From positions 1-6,781 of the forward strand of contig JAKDIE010000078.1 of the NCBI GenBank assembly GCA_030450655.1: a DNA stretch of 6,781 nt, given 5' to 3'. Shown one piece after another: positions 1 through 5,592 of this stretch (positions within the stretch are counted from its first letter, which is position 1; the number at the start of each line of letters is the position of its first letter). Below the pieces are notes generated by a model. The model worked only from the letters and a program-made list of their open reading frames with translations, made no database searches and was not told where the DNA came from. A program made the position numbers and the translations under genes. This stretch comes from Ruaniaceae bacterium. GTDB lineage: Bacteria; Actinomycetota; Actinomycetes; Actinomycetales; Actinomycetaceae.

Positions 1-578
1 ACGTCTGGAGCGAGCCCGCCCAGGGAAAGCGCGGCAGCGTTTGCGATGGCCTTCAGCGGTTGCCTCCTGTGAAGAGAGAACCACGGCGAGTTGAGAAGGA
101 CGGCGTCGATCGGGGGAGCCAGCGGGGTGGAGGCGTGTGGGCCGCCCGGGGTGGCGCGTGCCGCGTAGATGACGGCCTGAAGCCCGCCGGTGGAGTGACC
201 CGCCAGCGTGATGTGTTGATGCCCGATCTCGCGTAGCCGCCGTACCGCTCGCGCGATCTCCACGTTGCGCAGCCCCAGATCGTTGATGTTCTCGAGCCCG
301 CCGCTGCCGATCGCGCGGCCCTGCGCGCGCTGGTCAAGTCCATAGAACTCGATACCCGAGTCGATGAACGCCTGCGCCACGTGAGCCTGGAAGAAGTAGT
401 CCACGAAGCCGGGGAGGTAGAGGACCGCCCCCGGGAGGGGTGCGCCGTCGGCACGCACGGGCGCCTGCTCCTGGTACACGAGGACGGCCCGGTCCGCGCC
501 GGGCGCCGCCGGGTGCTCGGCCACGGGGATGATTTCGTTGACCCACGGCGCGCCGAGGATGTCCGGCTGCGTGCTCAT
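1..578 (-). CDS. Alpha/beta hydrolase (serine aminopeptidase S33/lysophospholipase-like), 3' end outside window
   Basis: The frame is open from an ATG at 578 to the window edge, giving 192 codons that begin [12 protein letters not shown]; the C-terminal part, with the catalytic Asp and His, is missing. The nucleophile elbow is visible as LAGHSTGG with Ser129 as the predicted nucleophile (codon 192-194). LYLPGFVDYFFQ at about 53-64 matches the oxyanion-hole loop after strand beta-3, and YGLDQRAQGRA at about 79-89 resembles the family's D-x-R-G-x-G segment. This supports an alpha/beta hydrolase of the S33/Hydrolase_4 type; the substrate (lipid, ester or peptide) cannot be told. There is no signal peptide, so it is probably cytoplasmic. 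The ATG overlaps the upp stop as TAATG, so it is the second gene of the upp transcript and its translation is probably coupled to upp. Fold call is firm, function is open. Confidence 0.88.
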   Translation of the reverse strand, partial: MSTQPDILGAPWVNEIIPVAEHPAAPGADRAVLVYQEQAPVRADGAPLPGAVLYLPGFVDYFFQAHVAQAFIDSGIEFYGLDQRAQGRAIGSGGLENINDLGLRNVEIARAVRRLREIGHQHITLAGHSTGGLQAVIYAARATPGGPHASTPLAPPIDAVLLNSPWFSLHRRQPLKAIANAAALSLGGLAPD

Positions 579-1216
579 TAGTCCACCACGCCGTAGAGGC
601 GGTCTCCCGCATCACCCAGGCCGGGCATGATGTAGCCGTGCTCGTCGAGCCCCTCGTCCACGGCGGCCGTCACGATCTTGACCTCGGCGCGGTGGCCCAC
701 GGCGTCGGCCAGGCGGTGCAGGCCCTCGGGGGCGGCCAGGAGGCAGATCGCCGTCACGTCCCGTGCGCCGCGCTCGAGCAGGTACTCGATCGCCATGATG
801 AGGGTGCCGCCCGTGGCGAGCATCGGATCCAGCACGTAGCACTGGCGGCCCGAGAGGTCGTCGGGCAGGCGGTTCGCGTAGGTGGCCGCCTCCAGGGTCT
901 CGTCGTCACGGATCATCCCCAGGAAGCCCACCTCCGCCGTCGGCAGCAGGCGGGACATGCCCTCGAGCATCCCGAGGCCGGCGCGCAGGATCGGCACTAC
1001 GATGGGCCGCGGCTTCGCCAGGGCGGTGCCGATCGTGGTGGCCATGGGGGTCTCGATCTCCACGTCGTGGACAACCACCTCGCGGGTTGCCTCGTACGCG
1101 AGGAGCGTGACGAGCTCCTCCACGAGTTGGCGGAACACCGGCGAGGGCGTGTTCTTGTCCCGGAGGGCGGTGAGTTTGTGGGCGATGAGCGGGTGATCGG
1201 TCACGTGGAGGCGCAT
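578..1216 (-). CDS. upp: Uracil phosphoribosyltransferase
   Basis: A cytoplasmic salvage enzyme that converts uracil and PRPP to UMP and pyrophosphate. The 212-residue length is typical of bacterial Upp. The PRPP loop is at about 128-138 ([11 protein letters not shown]), the uracil-binding C-terminal motif at 195-209 ([15 protein letters not shown]), and the conserved PILRAGLGM at 75-83. No active-site element looks broken. The ATG at 1216 is preceded by TATTCT and exactly 6 nt, so the mRNA is predicted to start at the ATG itself and no Shine-Dalgarno is expected or seen. It diverges from tadA and is followed by an alpha/beta hydrolase with a 1-nt stop/start overlap. It works with the uracil permease encoded at 4245-5579. 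Identification is secure. Confidence 0.97.
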   Translation of the reverse strand: MRLHVTDHPLIAHKLTALRDKNTPSPVFRQLVEELVTLLAYEATREVVVHDVEIETPMATTIGTALAKPRPIVVPILRAGLGMLEGMSRLLPTAEVGFLGMIRDDETLEAATYANRLPDDLSGRQCYVLDPMLATGGTLIMAIEYLLERGARDVTAICLLAAPEGLHRLADAVGHRAEVKIVTAAVDEGLDEHGYIMPGLGDAGDRLYGVVD

Positions 1217-1222
1217 ATGGGA

Positions 1223-1228
1223 AGAATA
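1223..1228 (-). promoter_or_regulatory. -10 box of the leaderless upp promoter
   Basis: On the minus strand TATTCT (TAnnnT) ends 6 nt before the upp ATG at 1216, which places the predicted transcription start on the A of the ATG. No good -35 hexamer is seen; the expected -35 site (about 1246-1251) overlaps the tadA -10 box. Inferred from spacing and the known actinobacterial -10 consensus. Confidence 0.7.
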
Positions 1229-1244
1229 TCGCGGAGTGGGGGGC

Positions 1245-1250
1245 TATTTT
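1245..1250 (+). promoter_or_regulatory. -10 box of the leaderless tadA promoter
   Basis: TATTTT (TAnnnT) ends 6 nt before the ATG at 1257, which puts the predicted transcription start on the start codon. This is the main reason for choosing ATG 1257 over the in-frame GTG at 1236, which lies upstream of the box. The matching -35 position (about 1222-1227) falls on the upp -10 box. Confidence 0.68.
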
Positions 1251-1256
1251 TGGGCT

Positions 1257-1727
1257 ATGAGACCCCCTCCTTCCGCCGTATGGGCCAGCGCGATGGGTGC
1301 GGCGCTGGCGCTCGCCGCCGATGCCGGGGATGACGTGCCCATTGGTGCCGTTGTGCTGGGGCCGGATGGGGGCGTCGTCGGGCAGGGAATGAATCGGAGA
1401 GAGGCCGACGGCGATCCCACCGGACACGCTGAAATCGTTGCGATACGTGCGGCTGCGGCAACGATCGGTGGGTGGCGGCTCGAGGGCTGCACGCTCGTGG
1501 TGACGCTGGAGCCGTGCACGATGTGTGCCGGCGCGATCGTGCTGGCGCGGCTGGACCGTGTGGTGTTCGGTGCGTGGGATCCGAAGGCCGGGGCTGCGGG
1601 ATCCGTGCGGGATGTGTTGCGGGATACGCGGCTGAATCACCGGCCCGAGGTGATCGGCGGGGTGATGGAGCGCGAGTGCGGCGTGTTGCTGGAGGAGTTC
1701 TTTGCGGAACACCGCGAGCGTTCGTGA
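1257..1727 (+). CDS. tadA: tRNA-specific adenosine deaminase TadA
   Basis: A zinc enzyme that deaminates A34 to inosine in the anticodon of tRNA-Arg(ACG), allowing one tRNA to read CGU, CGC and CGA. The 156-residue product has the cytidine/deoxycytidylate deaminase fold: DDVPIGAVV (25-33), N46, the H-A-E motif at 57-59 (zinc ligand His57, proton shuttle Glu59) and P-C-x-x-C at 86-90 (zinc ligands Cys87 and Cys90). GAWDPKAGAAGS (105-116) matches the TadA-specific segment near the tRNA-binding surface. An earlier in-frame GTG at 1236 would add seven residues (MGGYFWA) not expected in the family. ATG 1257 is preferred because of the TAnnnT-6-nt arrangement in front of it. It diverges from upp and lies upstream of tRNA-Ser. 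Other deaminases (guanine, cytosine) fit less well. Confidence 0.94.
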   Translation: MRPPPSAVWASAMGAALALAADAGDDVPIGAVVLGPDGGVVGQGMNRREADGDPTGHAEIVAIRAAAATIGGWRLEGCTLVVTLEPCTMCAGAIVLARLDRVVFGAWDPKAGAAGSVRDVLRDTRLNHRPEVIGGVMERECGVLLEEFFAEHRERS

Positions 1728-1751
1728 CCGCGGCGTCTCGCGCCGAACGTT
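1717..1751 (+). terminator. Weak inverted repeat across the tadA stop codon, possible terminator
   Basis: AGCGTTCG (1717-1724) can pair with CGAACGTT (1744-1751) over 8 positions with one G-U pair and a 19-nt loop that includes the tadA stop. There is no U tract after it. It may terminate or stabilise the tadA transcript, but the long loop makes it weak evidence. No better terminator is visible between tadA and the tRNA promoter. Confidence 0.25.
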
Positions 1752-1812
1752 GAGCCCAGCGATGCGTATGGGGCCGACGCCCACGTAGTGGCGCACGCCT
1801 CTGGGTATCCGT

Positions 1813-1842
1813 TTGAGGGTTGCTGGGGCGCGACTGTAGACT
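1813..1842 (+). promoter_or_regulatory. Promoter of tRNA-Ser (TTGAGG - 18 nt - TAGACT)
   Basis: TTGAGG at 1813-1818 and TAGACT at 1837-1842 are separated by 18 nt. The predicted transcription start at about 1849-1850 falls at the first base of the mature tRNA, so the 5' leader would be very short or absent. This is the only promoter in the window with a recognisable -35 box as well as a -10 box. Confidence 0.65.
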
Positions 1843-1849
1843 CGTCCGC

Positions 1850-1938
1850 GGAAGCGTGTCCGAGCGGCCGAAGGTGCAACACTCGAAATGTTGTGTGGTT
1901 AATAGCCACCGCGGGTTCAAATCCCGCCGCTTCCGCCA
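1850..1938 (+). tRNA. tRNA-Ser, anticodon CGA (reads UCG)
   Basis: A class II tRNA with a long variable arm. The acceptor stem GGAAGCG (1850-1856) pairs perfectly with CGCTTCC (1928-1934). The discriminator is G1935 and the 3' CCA is encoded at 1936-1938. The anticodon stem CAACA (1877-1881)/TGTTG (1889-1893) encloses the loop CTCGAAA with anticodon CGA at 1884-1886. The extra arm has a GTGG/CCAC stem, and the T arm is GCGGG-TTCAAAT-CCCGC. Serine identity follows from the long variable arm, the G discriminator and the anticodon. A single-gene unit with its own promoter and terminator. Confidence 0.96.
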
Positions 1939-1941
1939 CTG

Positions 1942-1982
1942 GAACCCCCGGCAGTGCCTCGATTGAGCGGCGCCGGGGGTTC
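1942..1982 (+). terminator. Rho-independent-type hairpin after tRNA-Ser
   Basis: GAACCCCCGGC (1942-1952) pairs with GCCGGGGGTTC (1972-1982) in a perfect 11-bp stem starting 4 nt after the CCA. The 19-nt loop can form an inner CTC/GAG pairing. The tail TCTCGTTTG is only modestly U-rich, as is common for actinobacterial terminators. It separates the tRNA from the CPBP gene. Confidence 0.75.
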
Positions 1983-2023
1983 TCGTTTGTGAGCAGCCGC
2001 CGATCGCGTGGGCGCATCGTGCC

Positions 2024-2029
2024 TAAGCT
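2024..2029 (+). promoter_or_regulatory. -10 box of the leaderless CPBP-protease promoter
   Basis: TAAGCT (TAnnnT) ends 6 nt before the GTG at 2036, so the transcript is predicted to begin with the start codon. No Shine-Dalgarno and no convincing -35 box are present. The box lies after the tRNA terminator, which supports an independent unit. Confidence 0.62.
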
Positions 2030-2035
2030 TGCTCC

Positions 2036-2821
2036 GTGAGTTCCACAGCGGTGATGGCCGGTCCCATCGAGAGTGCCACCCGGCGGCGCCTCGGCGCGGA
2101 GGTGTGGATCGTGCTCGGGCTCAGCCTCGGGCAGTCCGCGGTGTACGCGGCGATGCGCATCTACGTGCGACTCACGTCCGAGGCAGCGTTGGGCGATCAG
2201 ACCGCCTCAATCAACACGTCGCTCTCGCCGCGGCCGTACGTGGACCTGGTCTACCAGGTCCTCGCCATCGCGTTCGCGCTCGTGCCGGTGGCGCTCGCCC
2301 TCTATCTGCTGAGCGAACCGGGGCGTTCCGCCGCACGGCGGATCGGCTTCGATCTCGCACGCCCCCTTCGTGACCTCGCGGCCGGGTTCGCCCTGGCCGC
2401 CCTTATTGGTTTGCCAGGGCTGGCGTTCTACGGGGTGGGCCGCGCCGTCGGGCTGACGGTCTCGATTAATCCGGCGGCGCTCAACGACTACTGGTGGGCC
2501 ATCCCGATCCTCATCCTCTCCGCGCTGAAGAACGCGGTTCTCGAGGAGGTGATCGCCGTGGGGTACCTCCTCGAGCGGCTGGAGGATCTCGGCTGGAGTT
2601 GGCCGGTGCGCACCGCGGCCTCGGCGGTTCTGCGCGGGATGTACCACCTGTACCAGGGGATCGGGCCGTTCGTTGGCAACCTCGTGATGGGCCTCGTGTT
2701 CAACGAGTACTATCGCCGCTCACGGCGCGTGATGCCGCTGGTGGTGGCACACACGCTCATCGACATCGTGGCATTCGTGGGTTACTGGCTCATCCCGGAG
2801 GCGTGGCGCGCATTCCTCTAG
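2036..2821 (+). CDS. CPBP-family intramembrane metalloprotease (Abi/CAAX type)
   Basis: A 261-residue polytopic membrane protein of the CPBP (CAAX protease/bacteriocin-processing, Rce1-like) family. The conserved acidic pair is E170-E171 in ALKNAVLEEVIAVGYLLERL, followed by R181. Motif 2 is LRGMYHLYQG with His204, and motif 3 is VVAHTLIDIVAF with His239 and D243. These are the Glu/His residues expected at the intramembrane active site, so it should be catalytically competent. Hydrophobic segments lie at about 22-40, 70-92, 114-135, 153-175, 208-222 and 232-253. Actinobacterial members with RG-x-YHLYQG are widespread, but their substrates are unknown; immunity, peptide processing or anti-sigma cleavage cannot be told apart here. 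Start GTG 2036 is chosen for its TAnnnT-6-nt context. No bacteriocin-like peptide is adjacent. It converges on the next gene with a 24-bp gap and no clear terminator hairpin. Confidence 0.9.
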   Translation: MSSTAVMAGPIESATRRRLGAEVWIVLGLSLGQSAVYAAMRIYVRLTSEAALGDQTASINTSLSPRPYVDLVYQVLAIAFALVPVALALYLLSEPGRSAARRIGFDLARPLRDLAAGFALAALIGLPGLAFYGVGRAVGLTVSINPAALNDYWWAIPILILSALKNAVLEEVIAVGYLLERLEDLGWSWPVRTAASAVLRGMYHLYQGIGPFVGNLVMGLVFNEYYRRSRRVMPLVVAHTLIDIVAFVGYWLIPEAWRAFL

Positions 2822-2845
2822 GCGGCGCGAAGCGAGGAGCGGCGC

Positions 2846-3577
2846 TCAGTCCGCGTACCGCTCCACGAAGTTGCGGATCACGAGGTGCGAGGCCGCCACG
2901 TCCGCGCCGAAGCAGCGGTCCTTGACGGCGTCCACCTGATCGGCGGGGAAGTACCCCACGTGGCGGTAGAGGTCGATCCGCTCACTGATTCCCTCGTAGT
3001 CCAGCTCGGGGTGGAACTGGGTGCCGTAGAGGTTCTCCTTCACGCGGAACATCTGCACGGGGCAATGGGCGGAGGTGGCCAAGAGCACTGCGGTGGGAGG
3101 CAGCGTGGAGCAGGCCTCGAGGTGGCCCACGTATGCCTCGAACTGCTGGCCCACGTCGAACAGCAGCGGATCCCGAGTCCCCTCGGGCGTCACCTCGATC
3201 AGGACCGGTCCCACCTCTTCCCCGTACTCGAAGTCGATGATCCCGCCCTGGTGGCGGCCCAGCGTCCCCACGCCGTAGCACGCGCCGAGGAACGGGAAGT
3301 CCTCCACAACCACCAGATCGAGCAGTTGCGAGATCTCGTGCTCCACGCGGAACTGGGTGAGCGACTTGTGCGCGTCCGGGATCGATCCCGTGAAGGGGCT
3401 GCCGCCCACGATGATCCCCGAGTAGTCGTCGAGGTGGATCGCGGGAAGGGGCTCGGACTCGAGGCGGTGATGCACGAGATCGCTACGAGCGAGGCCTCCC
3501 CAGTGGCGGAACTGGTCAAATTCCGCATCGGCGAGAGAATCCTCGGGTCGCGAGGAGATGAGGAGGAAGGGCTTCAC
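2846..3577 (-). CDS. Class I glutamine amidotransferase-like protein
   Basis: A 243-residue protein with the triad-type GATase fold of the GMP-synthase-like stand-alone group. The nucleophile is Cys100 in FLGACYGVGTLG, and the other triad residues are His189 and Glu191 in YGTQFHPELD. The oxyanion-loop segment GIIVGGSPFTGS is at 54-65. An intact triad suggests that it hydrolyses glutamine to donate ammonia, or acts as a related cysteine hydrolase (for example on gamma-glutamyl compounds). No synthetase partner is encoded nearby, so the acceptor is unknown. It lacks the ATP pyrophosphatase and dimerisation domains of GuaA, so it is not GMP synthase itself. Start GTG 3577 follows TAGGCT plus 6 nt and is probably leaderless. 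It is convergent with the CPBP gene. Confidence 0.88.
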   Translation of the reverse strand: MKPFLLISSRPEDSLADAEFDQFRHWGGLARSDLVHHRLESEPLPAIHLDDYSGIIVGGSPFTGSIPDAHKSLTQFRVEHEISQLLDLVVVEDFPFLGACYGVGTLGRHQGGIIDFEYGEEVGPVLIEVTPEGTRDPLLFDVGQQFEAYVGHLEACSTLPPTAVLLATSAHCPVQMFRVKENLYGTQFHPELDYEGISERIDLYRHVGYFPADQVDAVKDRCFGADVAASHLVIRNFVERYAD

Positions 3578-3583
3578 GCTACG

Positions 3584-3589
3584 AGCCTA
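3584..3589 (-). promoter_or_regulatory. -10 box of the leaderless GATase-like gene promoter
   Basis: TAGGCT on the minus strand (TAnnnT) ends 6 nt before the GTG at 3577, again placing the predicted transcription start on the start codon. No -35 hexamer is evident. It lies downstream of the inverted repeat at 3619-3693, so the gene is probably transcribed separately from the DUF4190 gene. Confidence 0.62.
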
Positions 3590-3618
3590 GCCCCGCAGGT
3601 GGTTCACGGTGGCGCGGC

Positions 3619-3693
3619 GGTAAAAAAGTACGCCTCGATGCCCAAAATGGGCCAAACAGGGGCCGAATTCGCATCGAGATGTACTTATTTGCC
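3619..3693. repeat. Long imperfect inverted repeat with AT-rich tips; terminator or repeated palindromic element
   Basis: Arms of 23 nt (3619-3641 and 3671-3693) are inverted copies with four differences, two of which become G-U pairs in RNA. The shared cores are AAGTAC and CTCGATGC. The 29-nt centre holds two alternative small hairpins, CCCA-AAA-TGGG and GGCC-7 nt-GGCC. The outer ends carry A6 on one side and TTATTT on the other, unusual in this GC-rich region. It starts 24 nt past the stop of the DUF4190 gene (minus strand), and on that strand the second arm ends in TTTTTT, so it can serve as that gene's terminator. The arm length and the partly covarying differences are more elaborate than a plain terminator, so a REP- or MITE-like element is the alternative. 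Confidence 0.7.
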
Positions 3694-3716
3694 GGTGTGC
3701 GGCCGCGCCGAGCCGC

Positions 3717-4124
3717 TCAGCCGTTTGCGATGACCAGGATCCAGATCAGAATCCACACCGCGAGTCCCATGTACCCGAGGGCCAGTGCTGCCACGGCGAG
3801 TCCACGCCCGGACTTCCTGCTTCGCGATACCTCGAAGAGTGCGTAGTGCCCGGCCGCGATCGCGCCGATCGAGATGCCAGGGATCACCCCGAGCACGGCA
3901 AGCGCGAGACTGATGCGCGCCGCCAACGAGTACGGGGGAGCGGGGGAGCGGTACCCGGGCCCCGAGAAAACGAACGCCGGATCCACCTCCTCGGTCCCCG
4001 GGAACACGAAGGGAGGAGCGACGGATGGGGCCGACGGCGAGGGGAGGTAGTCCGCTCCCACGGTGCGCGGGGCGGTGGTATCGACCGGAACGTAGGACAA
4101 CGGGTACGTGGGTTCGCTCGTCAC
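3717..4124 (-). CDS. DUF4190 domain-containing small membrane protein
   Basis: A 135-residue protein. Residues 1-66 are a Pro/Ser/Tyr-rich, low-complexity, probably cytoplasmic tail with two short near-repeats, PPFVFPG (37-43) and PAFVFSG (49-55). Residues about 67-132 form the DUF4190 domain, with two hydrophobic segments (about 72-92 and 109-132) joined by the conserved basic turn FEVSRSRKSGRGLA (97-110). The fold and its N-terminal Pro-rich extension are common in actinobacteria, but no biochemical function is established. The GTG at 4124 is supported by GGAAGGA six nt upstream and by a promoter-like TATCCT further up, so this gene has a normal leader. It diverges from uraA. Confidence 0.85.
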   Translation of the reverse strand: MTSEPTYPLSYVPVDTTAPRTVGADYLPSPSAPSVAPPFVFPGTEEVDPAFVFSGPGYRSPAPPYSLAARISLALAVLGVIPGISIGAIAAGHYALFEVSRSRKSGRGLAVAALALGYMGLAVWILIWILVIANG

Positions 4125-4130
4125 GGTGTG

Positions 4131-4137
4131 TCCTTCC
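4131..4137 (-). promoter_or_regulatory. Shine-Dalgarno site of the DUF4190 gene
   Basis: GGAAGGA on the minus strand lies 6 nt before the GTG at 4124. It decides the start and contrasts with the leaderless genes around it. Confidence 0.75.
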
Positions 4138-4157
4138 TTACTTGTCGTTCACCATTC

Positions 4158-4163
4158 AGGATA
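4158..4163 (-). promoter_or_regulatory. -10 box of the DUF4190 gene promoter
   Basis: TATCCT on the minus strand would start transcription near 4151, giving a leader of about 27 nt that includes the Shine-Dalgarno site. No clear -35 box is present. It is back to back with the uraA -10 box, 27 bp away. Confidence 0.5.
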
Positions 4164-4190
4164 CGGGCCGCTGGGATGGCGTGACAGGTC

Positions 4191-4196
4191 TAGTCT
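4191..4196 (+). promoter_or_regulatory. -10 box of the uraA promoter
   Basis: TAGTCT (TAnnnT) would start transcription near G4203, giving a 42-nt leader before the ATG at 4245. No recognisable -35 box lies at the right distance. The placement is inferred from the consensus only. Confidence 0.5.
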
Positions 4197-4199
4197 TTC

Positions 4200-4220
4200 C
4201 GTGGACTTGTTGAGTCCGCG
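4200..4220 (+). promoter_or_regulatory. Dyad at the predicted uraA transcription start; possible operator or 5' leader hairpin
   Basis: CGTGGACT (4200-4207) and AGTCCGCG (4213-4220) are inverted arms around TGTTG, giving 8 bp with one G-U pair. It begins 4 nt after the -10 box and spans the predicted start at 4203. It could be a repressor site at +1 or a hairpin at the mRNA 5' end (GGACT/AGTCC). A second small hairpin, GCGA/TCGC (4218-4230), shares bases 4218-4220 and so competes with it. No match to the PyrR-binding loop is seen. Confidence 0.4.
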
Positions 4221-4236
4221 AAACCCTCGCATGATC

Positions 4237-4240
4237 GGAG
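4237..4240 (+). promoter_or_regulatory. Shine-Dalgarno site of uraA
   Basis: GGAG lies 4 nt before the ATG at 4245, a slightly short but usable spacing. It supports this start. The ATG at 4231 is out of frame. Confidence 0.6.
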
Positions 4241-4244
4241 TACG

Positions 4245-5579
4245 ATGTCGCAGCTGTTCAACTGGAAGCTTAAGGGAGACGGGAAGGTCCCACCGGCCGG
4301 CCAGGTGGTTGCGCCGGATGAGCGCCTCACCTGGGGCCGGACCATCGGTATCGGTGTCCAGCACATCGTCGCCATGTTCGGCGCCACGTTCCTCGTCCCG
4401 CTGATCACAGGTTTCCCGCCCGCGACCACGCTCTTCTTCTCGGCAGTTGGCACGCTGCTCTTCCTCGTCATCACTGCGGGCAGGGTTCCCTCGTACCTCG
4501 GCTCGTCGTTCGCGTTCATCGCTCCGCTGACGGCGGTCCAGACCATCCCAGGTGACCCCACCCCGGCGGAAATGGCCCTGGGCCTCGGCGGCGTGGTGGT
4601 TGCGGGCGTGGTTCTGGCAGTGGTGGGAGCCATCGCCCACGTGGCCGGCACCCGCTGGATCGACGCACTGATGCCGCCCATCGTCACCGGAACGATCGTG
4701 GCGCTGATCGGCTTCAACCTCGCTCCCGCTGCCTGGAACAACGTGCAACTGGCGCCGGTGACGGCGCTCGTCACGCTCACATCGATCGTGCTGGTCACGG
4801 TGCTCTTCAAGGGCATCATCGGGCGGCTCTCCATCCTCATCGGCGTTCTCGCGGGCTACGTGGTGGCGATTCTGCGCAACGAGGTGGATTTCAAGCCGGT
4901 GCAGGACGCGGCCTGGTTCGGCTTGCCCCAGTTCCACGCCCCCACCTTTGACATCGCGGTGATCGGCCTGTTCGTCCCCGTTGTCCTCGTGCTGGTGGCC
5001 GAGAACATCGGTCACGTGAAGTCCGTATCGGCGATGACCGGCAAGAACCTTGACGGCGTCACGGGCCGCGCACTCCTGGCCGACGGCCTGGCCACCACCC
5101 TGGCAGGCTTTGGTGGCGGTTCCGGTACCACCACCTACGCCGAGAACATTGGCGTGATGGCTGCCACGCGCGTCTACTCGACCGCCGCGTACATGGTGGC
5201 AGGCATCGCCGGTCTTGGTCTCTCGATGATGCCCAAGTTCGGTGCGGCCATCGCGACGATTCCCGTGGGCGTACTTGGCGGCGCGGCAACGGTCCTTTAC
5301 GGCCTCATCGGCGTGCTCGGCGCGCGCATCTGGGTGCAGAACAAGGTGGACTTCTCCAACCCGATCAACCTGTACACGGCTGCGATTGCGCTCGTGATCG
5401 GAATCGCGAACTTCACCTGGACGTCCGGTCAGCTGACCTTCGAGGGCATCGCACTGGGAACTGCCGCGGCACTGATCGTGTTCCACGTGATGAGCGTGAT
5501 CTCGAAGTGGCGCGGCACCAACCGCGAGCCCGTCAGCCCGGCATCCGTGCCCGGCGGTACCGAACTCGAAAACAACTAG
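4245..5579 (+). CDS. uraA: Uracil:proton symporter, NCS2 (UraA/PyrP) family
   Basis: A 444-residue inner-membrane transporter that imports uracil with protons. It aligns with E. coli UraA over its length: IGVQHIVAMFGATFLVP (36-52, the TM1 QH motif), VPSYLGSSFAFI (81-92, TM3), VLVAENIGHV (249-258, TM8, with Glu253 corresponding to the uracil/proton-binding Glu241) and TTTYAENIGVMAATRVYS (295-312, TM10, with Glu300 corresponding to Glu290). The NCS2 Q/N-E-x-G signature region is therefore intact. The hydrophobic profile fits 14 transmembrane segments, with a 28-residue hydrophilic N-terminus and a hydrophilic C-terminal tail from about 421. The TM10 match (YAENIGVMA...TRVYS) favours uracil over xanthine or uric acid. 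It supplies substrate for Upp (578-1216). It diverges from the DUF4190 gene and ends at a strong hairpin. Confidence 0.95.
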   Translation: MSQLFNWKLKGDGKVPPAGQVVAPDERLTWGRTIGIGVQHIVAMFGATFLVPLITGFPPATTLFFSAVGTLLFLVITAGRVPSYLGSSFAFIAPLTAVQTIPGDPTPAEMALGLGGVVVAGVVLAVVGAIAHVAGTRWIDALMPPIVTGTIVALIGFNLAPAAWNNVQLAPVTALVTLTSIVLVTVLFKGIIGRLSILIGVLAGYVVAILRNEVDFKPVQDAAWFGLPQFHAPTFDIAVIGLFVPVVLVLVAENIGHVKSVSAMTGKNLDGVTGRALLADGLATTLAGFGGGSGTTTYAENIGVMAATRVYSTAAYMVAGIAGLGLSMMPKFGAAIATIPVGVLGGAATVLYGLIGVLGARIWVQNKVDFSNPINLYTAAIALVIGIANFTWTSGQLTFEGIALGTAAALIVFHVMSVISKWRGTNREPVSPASVPGGTELENN

Positions 5580-5592
5580 TCACACAGCGCAA

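Noticed and set aside
1236..1256. Upstream GTG start for tadA
   Set aside because: It lies before the TATTTT -10 box and would add residues not expected in TadA proteins; ATG 1257 fits both the promoter and the family length.
638..1333. A 231-codon plus-strand frame over upp and the start of tadA
   Set aside because: It is antisense to upp, which has every catalytic motif, and it runs across the divergent promoters. Low-complexity composition typical of a shadow frame.
1255..1920. A 221-codon minus-strand frame over tadA and tRNA-Ser
   Set aside because: It overlaps two certain genes in antisense and has an Arg/Pro/Ser-rich product with no recognisable domain.
1915..1938. tRNA-Ser 3' end as a possible integration (att) site
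   Set aside because: tRNA 3' ends are common attachment sites, but no second copy of this segment, integrase gene or foreign-looking DNA is present in the window.
1788..2039. An 83-codon plus-strand frame running through the tRNA and its terminator
   Set aside because: It is interrupted functionally by a stable tRNA, the hairpin at 1942-1982 and the tRNA promoter; the translation has no protein-like features.
4200..4230. PyrR-binding site or pyrimidine attenuator before uraA
   Set aside because: The loop sequence expected for PyrR binding is absent and no terminator hairpin precedes the gene, so only a generic dyad can be claimed.
4149..5486. A 445-codon open frame on the minus strand, antisense to uraA
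   Set aside because: Its product is rich in Arg, Asp, Gly and His with no fold or motif, and it mirrors the strongly supported uraA frame. Long antisense frames are expected where third positions are mostly G/C.
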